Source of the DNA: Oscillospiraceae bacterium
GTDB lineage: Bacteria > Bacillota > Clostridia > Oscillospirales > Ruminococcaceae
Direction: 5' to 3'
Assembly (NCBI GenBank): GCA_017848115.1
Contig: JAGAKZ010000044.1
Location: forward strand, 1 to 59,458
DNA: 59,458 bases
Part shown: positions 25,225 through 33,658 of the stretch, piece after piece
Numbering within the stretch: position 1 is the stretch's first letter
Layout: every line of letters begins with the position of its first letter
Made by a program: the position numbers and the translations under genes
The notes under the pieces: model-generated
What the model saw: the letters and a program-made list of their open reading frames with translations, nothing else
Databases searched by the model: none
What the model was told of the DNA's origin: nothing

Positions 25225-26613
25225 ATGGATATTTTAAATTTATATGAAAATGCTTCAGGTAAACTTGAAAACGCTTCAAAAACTTCTTTTGAAATCGAAA
25301 ACAAAATCACTTCTATTACCATGATCTTGTCTTCGAAAGAACAACTCTATGTTGGATTTAACTCAAAAAAGATAAATCAGTCTCTTGAAACAGAAGACAT
25401 ATCTTCCGAGTATATGGCTTTGGCTGAGTTTTTATTTGCACAGGAATCAGCAATTGATACAATTGTTACAATTGATTCTGAAACACTTCTTCCTCAGAAT
25501 CCGAGTGATGATTTTATCAATATGATTCTGAATATGAACATTGATAACAAGTCGTGTAAAGTAGTAACAGGTAAAAACTCTCAGGTTGTACTTTCTTCTC
25601 TTAACGACAAAATCCCCGGACTGATTACTGAGATCGAGACAAAGTTAAAAGAAAAAGTAGATGAAGTACTTAAGATAGTTGATGATGTTGAAGAAGCAAA
25701 GACCAAGGAAGAGGAAAAGAATGACGGCTCTTCTATGGGGATAGATACTTCAGGATTGAAAATGATATATGACGACTGGGAATCAACAGATGTTTCAGAA
25801 GAAAAAACAAATGATGTTCAGGAAAACAAACCTTTTAATGCAAATTCACTTTCGTCACAAAATCATGATACTGCTACAACTGAACCGCAGCCTATGAACA
25901 ATGGCATGTATCAGCAGCAGCCTATGAACAATGGCATGTATCAGCAGCAGCAGCCTATGAATAACATGTATCAGCAGCAACCTATGAACGGTATGTATCA
26001 GCAGCAACCCATGAACAACATGTATCAGCAGCAGCCTATGAACGGTATGTATCAACAGCAACCTATGAACAATATGTACCAGCAGCAGCCTATGAACGGT
26101 ATGTATCAGCAGCAGCCCATGAACAACATGTATCAGCAGCAGCCTATGAATGGTATGTATCAACAGCAGCCCATGAACAACATGTATCAGCAGCAGCCTA
26201 TGAATGGTATGTATCAACAGCAACCTATGAACAATATGTATCAGCCAAATGGTACTAACAGTGTTTATCTTAATCAGATGAATAATCAGGGCTCACCGAA
26301 TCAAAATTTCCGACAAACAGCAAATTCAAATACAAGTAATTATCTTAACGGCTTGCAGGCTCCGGTAACACCTACAGCTTCACCAAGCGGTACTACACAG
26401 CAGATGTCTGTATACGGTTCAAACATTAATGCCGGAGATAATAACGCGATATTCAAAGACAGACTTAACGATATTCTTGGTACAAACAGCAAATCATCTC
26501 CCGTTGAAGAAGAACCAATAGAAGATGCTATGCAGTCAGTTATGGATAAAAAGAAAGCCGCAAAGATAGATGCCAAGTTTCTGAAAAAGCAAAAGAAAAA
26601 TAATAATCTTTAA
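25225..26613 (+). CDS. Repeat protein with 13 MYQQQPMN-type units
   Basis: 462 aa. Residues 1-145 form a globular N-terminus whose SSKEQLYVGFNSKKI...SSEYMALAEFLF pattern faintly recalls the GxN...(C)xE core of cytidine deaminases, with the cysteine replaced by Ser; this is weak. A charged linker follows. Residues about 223-341 hold 13 PMN units, mostly alternating PMNNMYQQQ and PMNGMYQQQ. A Gln/Asn/Ser-rich stretch and a basic Lys-rich tail end the protein. No signal peptide or membrane helix is visible, so it is probably cytoplasmic. It is the last gene of the GGDEF operon. Function unknown. Confidence 0.75.
   Translation: MDILNLYENASGKLENASKTSFEIENKITSITMILSSKEQLYVGFNSKKINQSLETEDISSEYMALAEFLFAQESAIDTIVTIDSETLLPQNPSDDFINMILNMNIDNKSCKVVTGKNSQVVLSSLNDKIPGLITEIETKLKEKVDEVLKIVDDVEEAKTKEEEKNDGSSMGIDTSGLKMIYDDWESTDVSEEKTNDVQENKPFNANSLSSQNHDTATTEPQPMNNGMYQQQPMNNGMYQQQQPMNNMYQQQPMNGMYQQQPMNNMYQQQPMNGMYQQQPMNNMYQQQPMNGMYQQQPMNNMYQQQPMNGMYQQQPMNNMYQQQPMNGMYQQQPMNNMYQPNGTNSVYLNQMNNQGSPNQNFRQTANSNTSNYLNGLQAPVTPTASPSGTTQQMSVYGSNINAGDNNAIFKDRLNDILGTNSKSSPVEEEPIEDAMQSVMDKKKAAKIDAKFLKKQKKNNNL
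25893..26247 (+). repeat. 27-bp coding minisatellite (13 units) within the 25225 gene
   Basis: In-frame 27-bp units encode PMN(N/G)MYQQQ. Units alternate in type, so the higher-order period is 54 bp. The first three units differ slightly (NNG, extra Q). Neighbouring units are nearly identical in DNA, which suggests recent expansion and likely length variation between strains. Confidence 0.9.
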
Positions 26614-26616
26614 TAG

Positions 26617-26657
26617 AAAAATCCTGTTGTAAAATAGAATTACAACAGGATTTTTTT
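26617..26657. terminator. Bidirectional terminator between the GGDEF and PP2C operons
   Basis: A 16-bp stem (26617-26632 with 26640-26655) followed by T on the plus strand; on the minus strand it follows the PP2C gene ending at 26663. Confidence 0.9.
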
Positions 26658-26662
26658 ATTCT

Positions 26663-27736
26663 TTATTCTGAAACGTCTGAAACAACTTCTGAAGATGTGT
26701 CAGCTTCCTCTGGAACTTCTACTTCCAGACTCTCCATCTCTTCTCTGAGTTTCGCTTTCTGAGCGAGCATACGCTTTTCAGCTTCTTCCATCATACGCTT
26801 TTCATAACGTATCTGCTCAACTCTTGCCTTGCGTTTTAACTGTTTAGCTTTTTCTTCCGCTTCTCTTATAGCCGCCTTATTCTTATTTATATCAACCTGC
26901 ATCTGAACATTGATATAGTTTTCATCAAACATTTCTTTTTCAAATATCATTGCTATCGATATATCATCACGACTACCGGAATTTGTTCTTCTTACAAAGT
27001 TTTTGTTCATTCTTGCTTTCAAAAGTTCAGGATCATCAAGCTGACTGGCGATAAGGCAATTGTATTCCTCAAAACTTTCTTTGCTTGAGAATGAAGTAAA
27101 TAACCCGTCTGTTGAGACTATCATTGTAAGTGGTCTGTCATATGTATAAAAATATCCAAACATTTTTATAGCATTTGAGTTACACAGTGACGCTGTAAGA
27201 TTTGCAGGACAACTCTCATCGTCAACAATCGGCATATATGATTCGCCACATTGTTTTATAACAACAAGACTTCCATCACCAAGCTGCATACCAAAACAAA
27301 GATTTTCTGTAAGTACAGCAACTATAAGTGTTGAACCGTATATTGACTCTGTTTTTATAGCAGCAAGTTCTTCATCAGTCAACTTTTCACGTTCTTCCTG
27401 CTTTACTTCATTATTGTTATAATGTTCATTCACAACATCATACCAACTTTTTATGATGTATTTCTGAATTTTTGTAATGAGATAATCCGGATCCTCCATG
27501 AATTTCTTTTCAAATTCATCAATATCCGCACAGAATTCATCAATTGCTTTTATTGTTACTTCAACAGCAGATTTTGCACCAAAATCACTTCTGAAATGTT
27601 TTTTGCTGCCATGACCATCTGCCACAGCTGCCACGGCATAACCATCAGTTGTTTTGTATGCCGAATAATCCTGGCAAACTGTACCACTATCCACATGACT
27701 GGCGCCTCTTACGGTTTCATTTAACCCGATAAACAT
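26663..27736 (-). CDS. PP2C-family protein phosphatase
   Basis: 357 aa. Metal-dependent Ser/Thr phosphatase domain in residues 1-270: the DSGTVCQDYSA start motif, AAVADGHGSKKHF (metal-binding DGH), GSTLIVAVL, MQLGDGSLVV, STDGLFTSF and SRDDISIAMIF are all present. The last 80 residues form a Lys/Glu-rich coiled coil and an acidic tail. It is the final gene of a four-gene minus-strand operon with vWA, kinase and LRR proteins and should reverse the kinase's phosphorylation (inference from the TerY-P triad pattern). Confidence 0.9.
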   Translation of the reverse strand: MFIGLNETVRGASHVDSGTVCQDYSAYKTTDGYAVAAVADGHGSKKHFRSDFGAKSAVEVTIKAIDEFCADIDEFEKKFMEDPDYLITKIQKYIIKSWYDVVNEHYNNNEVKQEEREKLTDEELAAIKTESIYGSTLIVAVLTENLCFGMQLGDGSLVVIKQCGESYMPIVDDESCPANLTASLCNSNAIKMFGYFYTYDRPLTMIVSTDGLFTSFSSKESFEEYNCLIASQLDDPELLKARMNKNFVRRTNSGSRDDISIAMIFEKEMFDENYINVQMQVDINKNKAAIREAEEKAKQLKRKARVEQIRYEKRMMEEAEKRMLAQKAKLREEMESLEVEVPEEADTSSEVVSDVSE

Positions 27737-27778
27737 TAAAGCATACCTCTTTTCTTATATTATGCCAGATCAGGAATA

Positions 27779-28573
27779 CTACCAGCCACTATCGAACGGT
27801 ACATCTTTTGGATACTCATCTGAATCAACAATATTTTTGATCTGTTCAGCAAGCTGTTCTTGCTTTTTATCAATAACATCCATTTCATTAAGATCTTTAA
27901 GAACATCATCTGCAAGAGTCATACTCTTACTTCCTATCTGTGATGATGTTACCGCAATCTTTTTGATAAGCTGTGCAAGCTGTCCGCCTGAGTAAGCATG
28001 AACAACTGTATCCGGATTTGTTGTAAATTCAGCAAGCATATCATCATTAGCTTCTTTTCCTATGCCCAAAGCAACCTTAAGACCATATCTGTACCAACTA
28101 TTTACCTGAAGTTTTCTCAATCCCGCTTTATAATCATCCGTCGGATATCCATCTGTCATGAGGAATATTACAGGAGCAAATGAAAGTGACGGAGAGTTAA
28201 GGAACTCGCTTCTTGAAAGCTTTCTGTTAAGCTCCTCAAATGTCATTCCGAGGTCTGTAATTCCTTTTGCCTCAAGTCTTGCCCATTCAAACTCCTCAAC
28301 AGAAATCGGTTCAGGATACATCCATGCACAACCGGTAGAAAATGTGAGAACTGCAATCTTTATATCCGTATCGGCTTCACCTATGCTTCTTATTTCAGGC
28401 ATAAGTTCTTCCATTGCGGTATTAAGCTCTCCCATCTTAGTACCTTTCATACTTCCCGATGTATCTATCAAAAAGAAAATAACAAGGCTTTTTCTTGAAA
28501 CACCTGTCGCTCCCAGTGGATCATCATCTTCTAAATCAATAAGTTCCCTGGCTTTTGTACTAAAATCTTCCAT
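27779..28573 (-). CDS. TerY-like von Willebrand factor A domain protein
   Basis: 264 aa made up mostly of a vWA domain. The metal-ion-dependent adhesion site is FLIDTSGSMKG (DxSxS) with the downstream acidic MTDGYPTDDYK. This is the TerY type, which together with a PP2C phosphatase and a protein kinase forms the TerY-P triad described for Ter-related stress systems. There is no signal peptide, so it is cytoplasmic. It lies 19 bp after the kinase gene and 42 bp before the phosphatase gene. Confidence 0.88.
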   Translation of the reverse strand: MEDFSTKARELIDLEDDDPLGATGVSRKSLVIFFLIDTSGSMKGTKMGELNTAMEELMPEIRSIGEADTDIKIAVLTFSTGCAWMYPEPISVEEFEWARLEAKGITDLGMTFEELNRKLSRSEFLNSPSLSFAPVIFLMTDGYPTDDYKAGLRKLQVNSWYRYGLKVALGIGKEANDDMLAEFTTNPDTVVHAYSGGQLAQLIKKIAVTSSQIGSKSMTLADDVLKDLNEMDVIDKKQEQLAEQIKNIVDSDEYPKDVPFDSGW

Positions 28574-28592
28574 GATATCTAAATACCCCTTT

Positions 28593-29936
28593 CTATATTT
28601 CTATATTGACTCCACCAATGTCAGCAACGACACCATTCCACAACGGGAAACCTCTGCCGGTTGTTACATCATGATGTGAGCCATCAGGCATTCTGACCTT
28701 CCAAGTCTTATCTGAAAGATTCTTTATACCAAGAACACCTTTTTGAATCTTATTTTCAACAATTTCTCCTACAACTGTTGTAAAATCGTCAGAACCCGGA
28801 ACCGCATCACACATATAAAGCTTACGCCCTGTGTATATAGGAGTTCTGTAATCTCTGTTACTGAACTTTAGTGTAGGATATCTGTTACCGCAACGCTTAC
28901 ATACAAGTGTATTATTTTCACCCTGATCATATGCAGATGAAAAAGTAGTCTTTCCACAGTAACACGGCAATATCTCAGAACGTAATCTTATGAAAAGCTT
29001 CTGCCATTCATTTTCTATCATTCTCTTATTTGCCTGTGCAATACCTGTTGTAAACGTAAATGTAAATGCCTGTCTTATGTAATTAGGATATATACCCCAG
29101 AACTTTATTACATTATCGTGTATACCCTTTACAGGACGATTTGTGTCATTGTTCGGATCAAAAACAAACACTGCTTCTTTTCCGTAATGTTTCAGTTCTG
29201 CAGTTTCTGTAAGACAAACTGTCTTTACAACCTTTTCGCCTTCAAGAGGATCACCTCTGAAAAGAAGTTTGAAAAGTACAACTGCAAGTGAATATTTGTC
29301 AGTCTGAACATTTGGACGACAAACACCTCTTACTATTTCAGGAGCCATATACCCTGGCTTACCACCTATACCGAAGTTATATCCATCAGGTGCAATATTA
29401 TCACAGTCACAGACAAGAACATCACCGTTTGAAACATTTATAAAGAAACCACCATCATTAAGGTCCTGATAACTCTTTCCGGCACGATGAAGCTGTCTGA
29501 ATGCATTTACAATATTTATTGAAGCTGTAACAAGAGCATAAAGATTTTTGAACTGCACCGTAACTCTTCTTGCTTTTCCTGTTGCAGAATCAACTTCAAG
29601 TTTGTACATGTTAAGTATATCAACAAATGAATCATACTCCGGAGGTCTTAGTGCCATAAGATATCCGAAACTTCCATCGTTATCCATCTTTGTAAGGTAC
29701 TTTGGCCATAAGAACTTATCACTCGGAGGGCCATCCTTTATGTTTACCTCAAGATTTTTTCTGAAAGCCTGAGGATCACGCATCTTATCCATGTCATACC
29801 ATTTAAGTGCGTATTTGAGATTATTGTATTCTACCAGGTAAACGATACCCTGTCCACCTCGGCCAAGTGTACTTATTACTCTGAGTTCACCGCCATATTC
29901 CATAGGGATCGTCTGACCGGATTTAAATTCTACCAT
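28593..29936 (-). CDS. Protein kinase of the TerY-P triad with C-terminal zinc ribbon
   Basis: 447 aa. The kinase domain covers about residues 14-320: glycine loop LGRGGQGIVY, ATP lysine K45 in YALKWYD, catalytic loop YQDLNDGGFFIN with D158, and the metal site as CDCDN in place of DFG. These variants are typical of this kinase group and leave the key Lys, Asp and Asn in place, so activity is likely. A zinc ribbon (CYCGK...CKRCGNRYP) and a beta-rich tail resembling an FHA/SH3-like end follow. It is embedded with vWA and PP2C partners in one operon. Confidence 0.87.
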   Translation of the reverse strand: MVEFKSGQTIPMEYGGELRVISTLGRGGQGIVYLVEYNNLKYALKWYDMDKMRDPQAFRKNLEVNIKDGPPSDKFLWPKYLTKMDNDGSFGYLMALRPPEYDSFVDILNMYKLEVDSATGKARRVTVQFKNLYALVTASINIVNAFRQLHRAGKSYQDLNDGGFFINVSNGDVLVCDCDNIAPDGYNFGIGGKPGYMAPEIVRGVCRPNVQTDKYSLAVVLFKLLFRGDPLEGEKVVKTVCLTETAELKHYGKEAVFVFDPNNDTNRPVKGIHDNVIKFWGIYPNYIRQAFTFTFTTGIAQANKRMIENEWQKLFIRLRSEILPCYCGKTTFSSAYDQGENNTLVCKRCGNRYPTLKFSNRDYRTPIYTGRKLYMCDAVPGSDDFTTVVGEIVENKIQKGVLGIKNLSDKTWKVRMPDGSHHDVTTGRGFPLWNGVVADIGGVNIEI

Positions 29937-29963
29937 ATCTAACCATTCCTTTTTTTATAAAAT

Positions 29964-31022
29964 TTATTTTACGAATTCAAAATGTATGCTGTTTGTCATA
30001 CAAAACTTATGAACATAAGAATTTTCCCGACATACAACGGTGATATGCGGACAGTATAAAAATACATTTGCACCAATAAATTTTATTGAGTCTGGAAGAT
30101 GAAGTTCACGAAGAGTTTCACATCCTTCAAAAGCCTCGTCACCAATACTTGATACAGTAGCCGGAATCTCAACATCTTCGAGATTCTGACAAAACGCAAA
30201 CGTTCCTTCCTGTATCGCATCAACACCATATGGTATTTTTATGGATTCAAGTGAACCACACGCACTGAAAGCTGATTTTTTTATAACTCTCAATGAACTT
30301 GGCAATTCAACTGTTCTTAGTCTTTTACATTCAGAAAAAGCATAATCATCAATAGATACTATGGTTTCCGGAAGTTTTATCGACCTAAGAAATCCATATC
30401 CGTCAAAAGCAAAACTTTTTATAGAAGTATACCCTTCAGGTATTCTTACATTTGGTATAAGCTTATACTTGATAGCATCAAATGGTCTGAAAGGTTTTTG
30501 TTTTACTTCCTTTTCTGACTGACTCTGAGCTGAGGGCGCCGGTGAATCTGATGCTGCCTTGTTGCTTTTGGATGAATTTGATGCTGATGGGGTAACCATT
30601 ACCGGAATCTCTTTTATTTCCGGTGTAAAACTCCAGCCAAGCATATATGTGAAGCAATCCAGAACAAATTCTGCCGCATATGCCGAAAGGAACATATCAT
30701 TTAGCATATATTCCCTTGCCTTTATGATGGCAAGCTTCTGATCAGGCTCACTTATCATCTGCGATATAATATCATTTGATATCACATTTCTTATGAGCCT
30801 TCGTTCTTTTTCATACTCCGGCATATAGTCATTCAGCAGTCCGGTAAATCTTTTAGAATCCTTAAAAAGTTCAACACCATGTTCTGATACAATACTCTTT
30901 AAAGCTTCTCTAACTTCAATTATATTCTCAAACTGGCCATTCATCAATGCAATAGGCTTGCCGCAGTTTGGACAAGCACTCACATTTTCTCCTAGTTCAG
31001 TGTTACAGTACTTGCAGAGCAT
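29964..31022 (-). CDS. Zinc-ribbon protein with BspA-type leucine-rich repeats
   Basis: 352 aa. An N-terminal zinc ribbon (CKYCN...CPNCGK, residues 3-21) is followed by a helical middle of about 120 residues, a Ser/Ala-rich linker and four to five LRR_5 units in the C-terminal 150 residues (SIKSFAFDGYGFLRSIKLP, VSIDDYAFSECKRLRTVELP and similar). Such repeats usually mediate protein binding. No signal peptide is seen, so unlike most BspA proteins it appears cytoplasmic. It is the first gene of the kinase-vWA-PP2C operon and may be the adaptor or target of that module. Confidence 0.8.
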   Translation of the reverse strand: MLCKYCNTELGENVSACPNCGKPIALMNGQFENIIEVREALKSIVSEHGVELFKDSKRFTGLLNDYMPEYEKERRLIRNVISNDIISQMISEPDQKLAIIKAREYMLNDMFLSAYAAEFVLDCFTYMLGWSFTPEIKEIPVMVTPSASNSSKSNKAASDSPAPSAQSQSEKEVKQKPFRPFDAIKYKLIPNVRIPEGYTSIKSFAFDGYGFLRSIKLPETIVSIDDYAFSECKRLRTVELPSSLRVIKKSAFSACGSLESIKIPYGVDAIQEGTFAFCQNLEDVEIPATVSSIGDEAFEGCETLRELHLPDSIKFIGANVFLYCPHITVVCRENSYVHKFCMTNSIHFEFVK

Positions 31023-31086
31023 AAAATTTACCTCCCGATGAAAAATAATAATAAATTAAAAATCTATCATCACTATATTATATATA

Positions 31087-31115
31087 ATTATACCATGAAA
31101 TTAAAGTTCTTGCAA
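31087..31115 (-). promoter_or_regulatory. Promoter of the LRR-kinase-vWA-PP2C operon
   Basis: Minus-strand TTGCAA (complement of 31110-31115), 17-nt spacer, TATAAT (complement of 31087-31092), extended -10 TGG. Confidence 0.7.
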
Positions 31116-31220
31116 GAGTATATTAGTGTATTTTGTATAACAAGAGTATTTTTTCAATGAACGTCAGTAAAATACACAAAACAAACCTTATTTTTCAAAC
31201 TATATATCATACATATAAGG

Positions 31221-31250
31221 TTGACAATCAAGCATATGTTATTGTATAAT
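31221..31250 (+). promoter_or_regulatory. Plus-strand promoter reading antisense across tRNA-Arg
   Basis: TTGACA (31221-31226), 18-nt spacer, TATAAT (31245-31250). Its transcript would begin in the tRNA terminator hairpin (31259-31282), run antisense through the tRNA and reach the hydrolase gene at 31456, for which no closer plus-strand promoter is seen. Confidence 0.65.
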
Positions 31251-31252
31251 GT

Positions 31253-31282
31253 AAAAAGACCCTGTATTAAGGTCTACAGGGT
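31253..31282 (-). terminator. Terminator of tRNA-Arg
   Basis: An 8-bp perfect stem (31259-31266 with 31275-31282) followed on the minus strand by CTTTTTAC. Confidence 0.75.
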
Positions 31283-31300
31283 TTGTATTAAAAAAATATA

Positions 31301-31372
31301 TCCGCCTGACAGGAATCGAACCTGCGCACATACGGTCGGAGCGTATTGCTCTATCCACTGAGCTACAGGCGG
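31301..31372 (-). tRNA. tRNA-Arg (anticodon CCG)
   Basis: 72 nt. The acceptor stem is CCGCCTG/CAGGCGG with discriminator A; the D arm is GCTC-AGTGGATA-GAGC; the anticodon arm is ATACG-CTCCGAC-CGTAT with anticodon CCG, reading CGG; a 4-nt variable loop and the T arm with TTCGATT follow. The terminal CCA is not encoded. A promoter and a terminator flank it. Confidence 0.95.
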
Positions 31373-31391
31373 GAAAAAATAATACTATATA

Positions 31392-31420
31392 AGTATATCA
31401 AATATCATAAACTTTTTCAA
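31392..31420 (-). promoter_or_regulatory. Promoter of tRNA-Arg
   Basis: Minus-strand TTGAAA (complement of 31415-31420), 17-nt spacer, TATACT (complement of 31392-31397). Confidence 0.65.
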
Positions 31421-31455
31421 GACTTTTTTATATTTTTTTCGGGAGTACAAACATT

Positions 31456-32034
31456 ATGACTGATGCAATATACATTACTGTATCTCAGACAGGTACAACA
31501 GTTGCAAAAATAATAAAATTTTTCACACGAAAACCATATAATCATTCGTCAATCGCAGCTGATCTATCATTATCAGATATGTACAGCTTTTGTCGCAAAT
31601 ACACACCTTTTCCTCTACCTGCTGGATTTAAGCAAGAGATAGTCGGCGAAGGTACTTTAGGACTTTTTTCTAATATCCCTTGTGAAATTTATGAAGTCCC
31701 TGTAAGCAAAGAGCAAAAAGAAAAATTTTATAAAATATTAAATCACTTCAAAATAAACAGTGATATATATTCGTACAATATCATGGGATTCTGGTCAATA
31801 CCGTTCAGACTTCATATAGAAAGAAAAAACAAATTTGTATGTTCGCAGTTTGTTGCCTACATAATCAAAGAAGCAGGAGTAAACCTGACTAAACCTGTCT
31901 GCATGTACTCTCCGGAAGATTTAAGACATCTTCCAAATGCACGTCTCATATACAGAGGAGAACTTAATGAATTTTACCGACGCTATTCGCTTACCGGTTC
32001 GACTCCTCCAAATAAAATCTCAATGTACAACTAA
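31456..32034 (+). CDS. Permuted NlpC/P60-like (YiiX/papain-fold) hydrolase
   Basis: 192 aa. The order of catalytic elements fits the circularly permuted papain fold of the YiiX/YaeF group: an early histidine in KPYNHSSIAAD (about residue 29) and a later cysteine in KFVCSQFVAYIIKEAG (about residue 133). Members cleave or bind amide or lipid-linked substrates; the substrate here is unknown. No signal peptide or membrane helix is evident. GGGAG precedes the ATG. Its only clear promoter lies beyond the tRNA (31221-31250). Confidence 0.75.
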   Translation: MTDAIYITVSQTGTTVAKIIKFFTRKPYNHSSIAADLSLSDMYSFCRKYTPFPLPAGFKQEIVGEGTLGLFSNIPCEIYEVPVSKEQKEKFYKILNHFKINSDIYSYNIMGFWSIPFRLHIERKNKFVCSQFVAYIIKEAGVNLTKPVCMYSPEDLRHLPNARLIYRGELNEFYRRYSLTGSTPPNKISMYN

Positions 32035-32048
32035 ATACACTCAAAATA

Positions 32049-32075
32049 AAAAGCCGGATAACCCGGCTTTTTTTA
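32049..32075. terminator. Bidirectional terminator between the papain-like gene and spoIIP
   Basis: A 9-bp stem (32049-32057 with 32063-32071) with a short loop, followed by T; the mirror tract serves spoIIP on the minus strand. Confidence 0.85.
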
Positions 32076-33158
32076 CGCTAATCCCTGAAGTACTTTTCCT
32101 ATGGAATTTCCTATAAGCTCTCCTGCATAACATACTTCATCTATTGAGTTTCCGTGACTTCCGACTTCTATAAGCAAACTTCCAGTAGTGAGTTCCTGAT
32201 TATAATTTCTGTAGTCAAAAAGTATCGGTCGTGTTATTCCTGGGGTATCATGTTCAAACTGCTGCTGAAAAAGCGTTGCCAGTCTGAAATTTTTCAGATA
32301 CTCAGGCATACCCATAGTACCATCATCGCAACCTGATATTATCATAACCTGGGCACTGTTTTTACCATCAACATTTATCACAGGTGCGATAAGATCTCCA
32401 CTTGCCTCCATAGCATCACGATGAATATCAAGCACAACTTTTATACTCGGATTTTCACTGAGTATTTTTTTCACTGTTTCTGCACTTCTTTCATACGAAC
32501 CTTCATATGATGGATAATCGTGTATTGTTGTATCATGTATCACTGATATACCGTATTTTTCTATCTGATTTTTCATTATCGCGCCTACTGATACAATATT
32601 CATAGTTTCATCAGATGAACGATATGAAAATGATGCATCATAATAATTTCTTTCAAAAGGCTCAAAACTCTCTGTGGTATGTGTATGCATTATCAGTACC
32701 TGTGGCTGACTGTTGAGCATTATCTCAAACTCCGGCTTCAGACGACTCTGGGCCAGAAGTACGTTTACAGGTTCATCCGTACAGTTACGTACTTGTCCAC
32801 CACCTTCAAGGTCAAAATACTGATCTCCTGAGTAACGTCCGTACGTTTCCCTTATTACATTCCCTGAACGTACCTGCGTTATTTCAGGATACGGAACAGG
32901 GCCTTTGTCCATACTAAGACTTATAACGTTTTCTGTTTCCTCATTCCATCCAAATCCATATGATAACATCTCTGTACTGTACTTCTCTATTTCTGGAGTT
33001 CCGCTGTCCCCTACTTTTATCTCTGAAAGCATATTTGCAGCCGCTTCAAACCCGCTAAGCCCTTTTATAACTCCTGATGCGACAGCAGGAGAAAGTAATA
33101 TGCCAAGCGTTATCATCCATACAGTCTGAACTTTGTCAGTTCTTCTTCTGTTTCTCAC
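32073..33158 (-). CDS. spoIIP: Stage II sporulation protein P
   Basis: 361 aa from a GTG at 33158, chosen because AGGAG lies 8 nt upstream; the longer open frame has no ribosome site. An N-terminal signal anchor (WMITLGILLSPAVASGV) precedes the amidase/endopeptidase domain with its zinc residues: LIMHTHTTESF, LDIHRDAM and LIEVGSHGNS. SpoIIP strips peptidoglycan with SpoIID and SpoIIM during engulfment. Its presence indicates a spore-forming lineage, although the window holds no other sporulation gene. It is divergent from the DUF2752 gene. Confidence 0.93.
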   Translation of the reverse strand: MRNRRRTDKVQTVWMITLGILLSPAVASGVIKGLSGFEAAANMLSEIKVGDSGTPEIEKYSTEMLSYGFGWNEETENVISLSMDKGPVPYPEITQVRSGNVIRETYGRYSGDQYFDLEGGGQVRNCTDEPVNVLLAQSRLKPEFEIMLNSQPQVLIMHTHTTESFEPFERNYYDASFSYRSSDETMNIVSVGAIMKNQIEKYGISVIHDTTIHDYPSYEGSYERSAETVKKILSENPSIKVVLDIHRDAMEASGDLIAPVINVDGKNSAQVMIISGCDDGTMGMPEYLKNFRLATLFQQQFEHDTPGITRPILFDYRNYNQELTTGSLLIEVGSHGNSIDEVCYAGELIGNSIGKVLQGLA

Positions 33159-33232
33159 TAAAATCACTCCTGTCAGTGTGCTCTGATAAATATATATTCT
33201 TAAATCATCAATATTATTCTCAAAAAGAAAGG

Positions 33233-33658
33233 GTGATAAACCTGAAAAGAAAAATATTTGTAATACTTCTCCCATTGATCTGTATTTCTATATTTCTGAT
33301 TATATGCAATATATATATAAAATTTTCAAATATACTTCGCATACCATGTTTTCTGTATGCATCTACAGGATATCTCTGTCCGGGATGCGGCGCAACAAGA
33401 TGTATCAAAGCACTTCTGAAAGGAAATATTTTCAGAGCTTTTATAAATAATCCAATAATTTTTCTGCTTATAGTTTTTATAATTCTTATATATATAAAAC
33501 TTTTCTGTCGTACTTTTCTTAGTAAAGATAAAAAAATAATCCCCGAAAGCAAATATTTTTATATTGCTTTATCGGGAATTATCTTAATTTATTGCATACT
33601 CAGAAACTTTATTCCGTACATACAACCAACGTGCTTGTTTCTGTGTTTGCTCCGTTAA
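33233..33658 (+). CDS. DUF2752 family membrane protein
   Basis: About 141 aa with three predicted membrane helices. The family signature YLCPGCGATRCIKALLKGN lies between helix 1 and helix 2. Function is unknown. The start is uncertain: a GTG at 33233 has no spacing to a ribosome site, while a CTG at 33242 follows AAAGGGTGA well and gives an LKRKIF start. The 3' end overlaps the convergent DUF4190-like gene by 50 bp. Confidence 0.78.
   Translation: MINLKRKIFVILLPLICISIFLIICNIYIKFSNILRIPCFLYASTGYLCPGCGATRCIKALLKGNIFRAFINNPIIFLLIVFIILIYIKLFCRTFLSKDKKIIPESKYFYIALSGIILIYCILRNFIPYIQPTCLFLCLLR

Noticed and set aside
25855-26223. 122-codon antisense frame of His/Leu/Ile repeats
   Set aside because: It is a by-product of the periodic MYQQQPMN coding repeat on the other strand, without a ribosome site.
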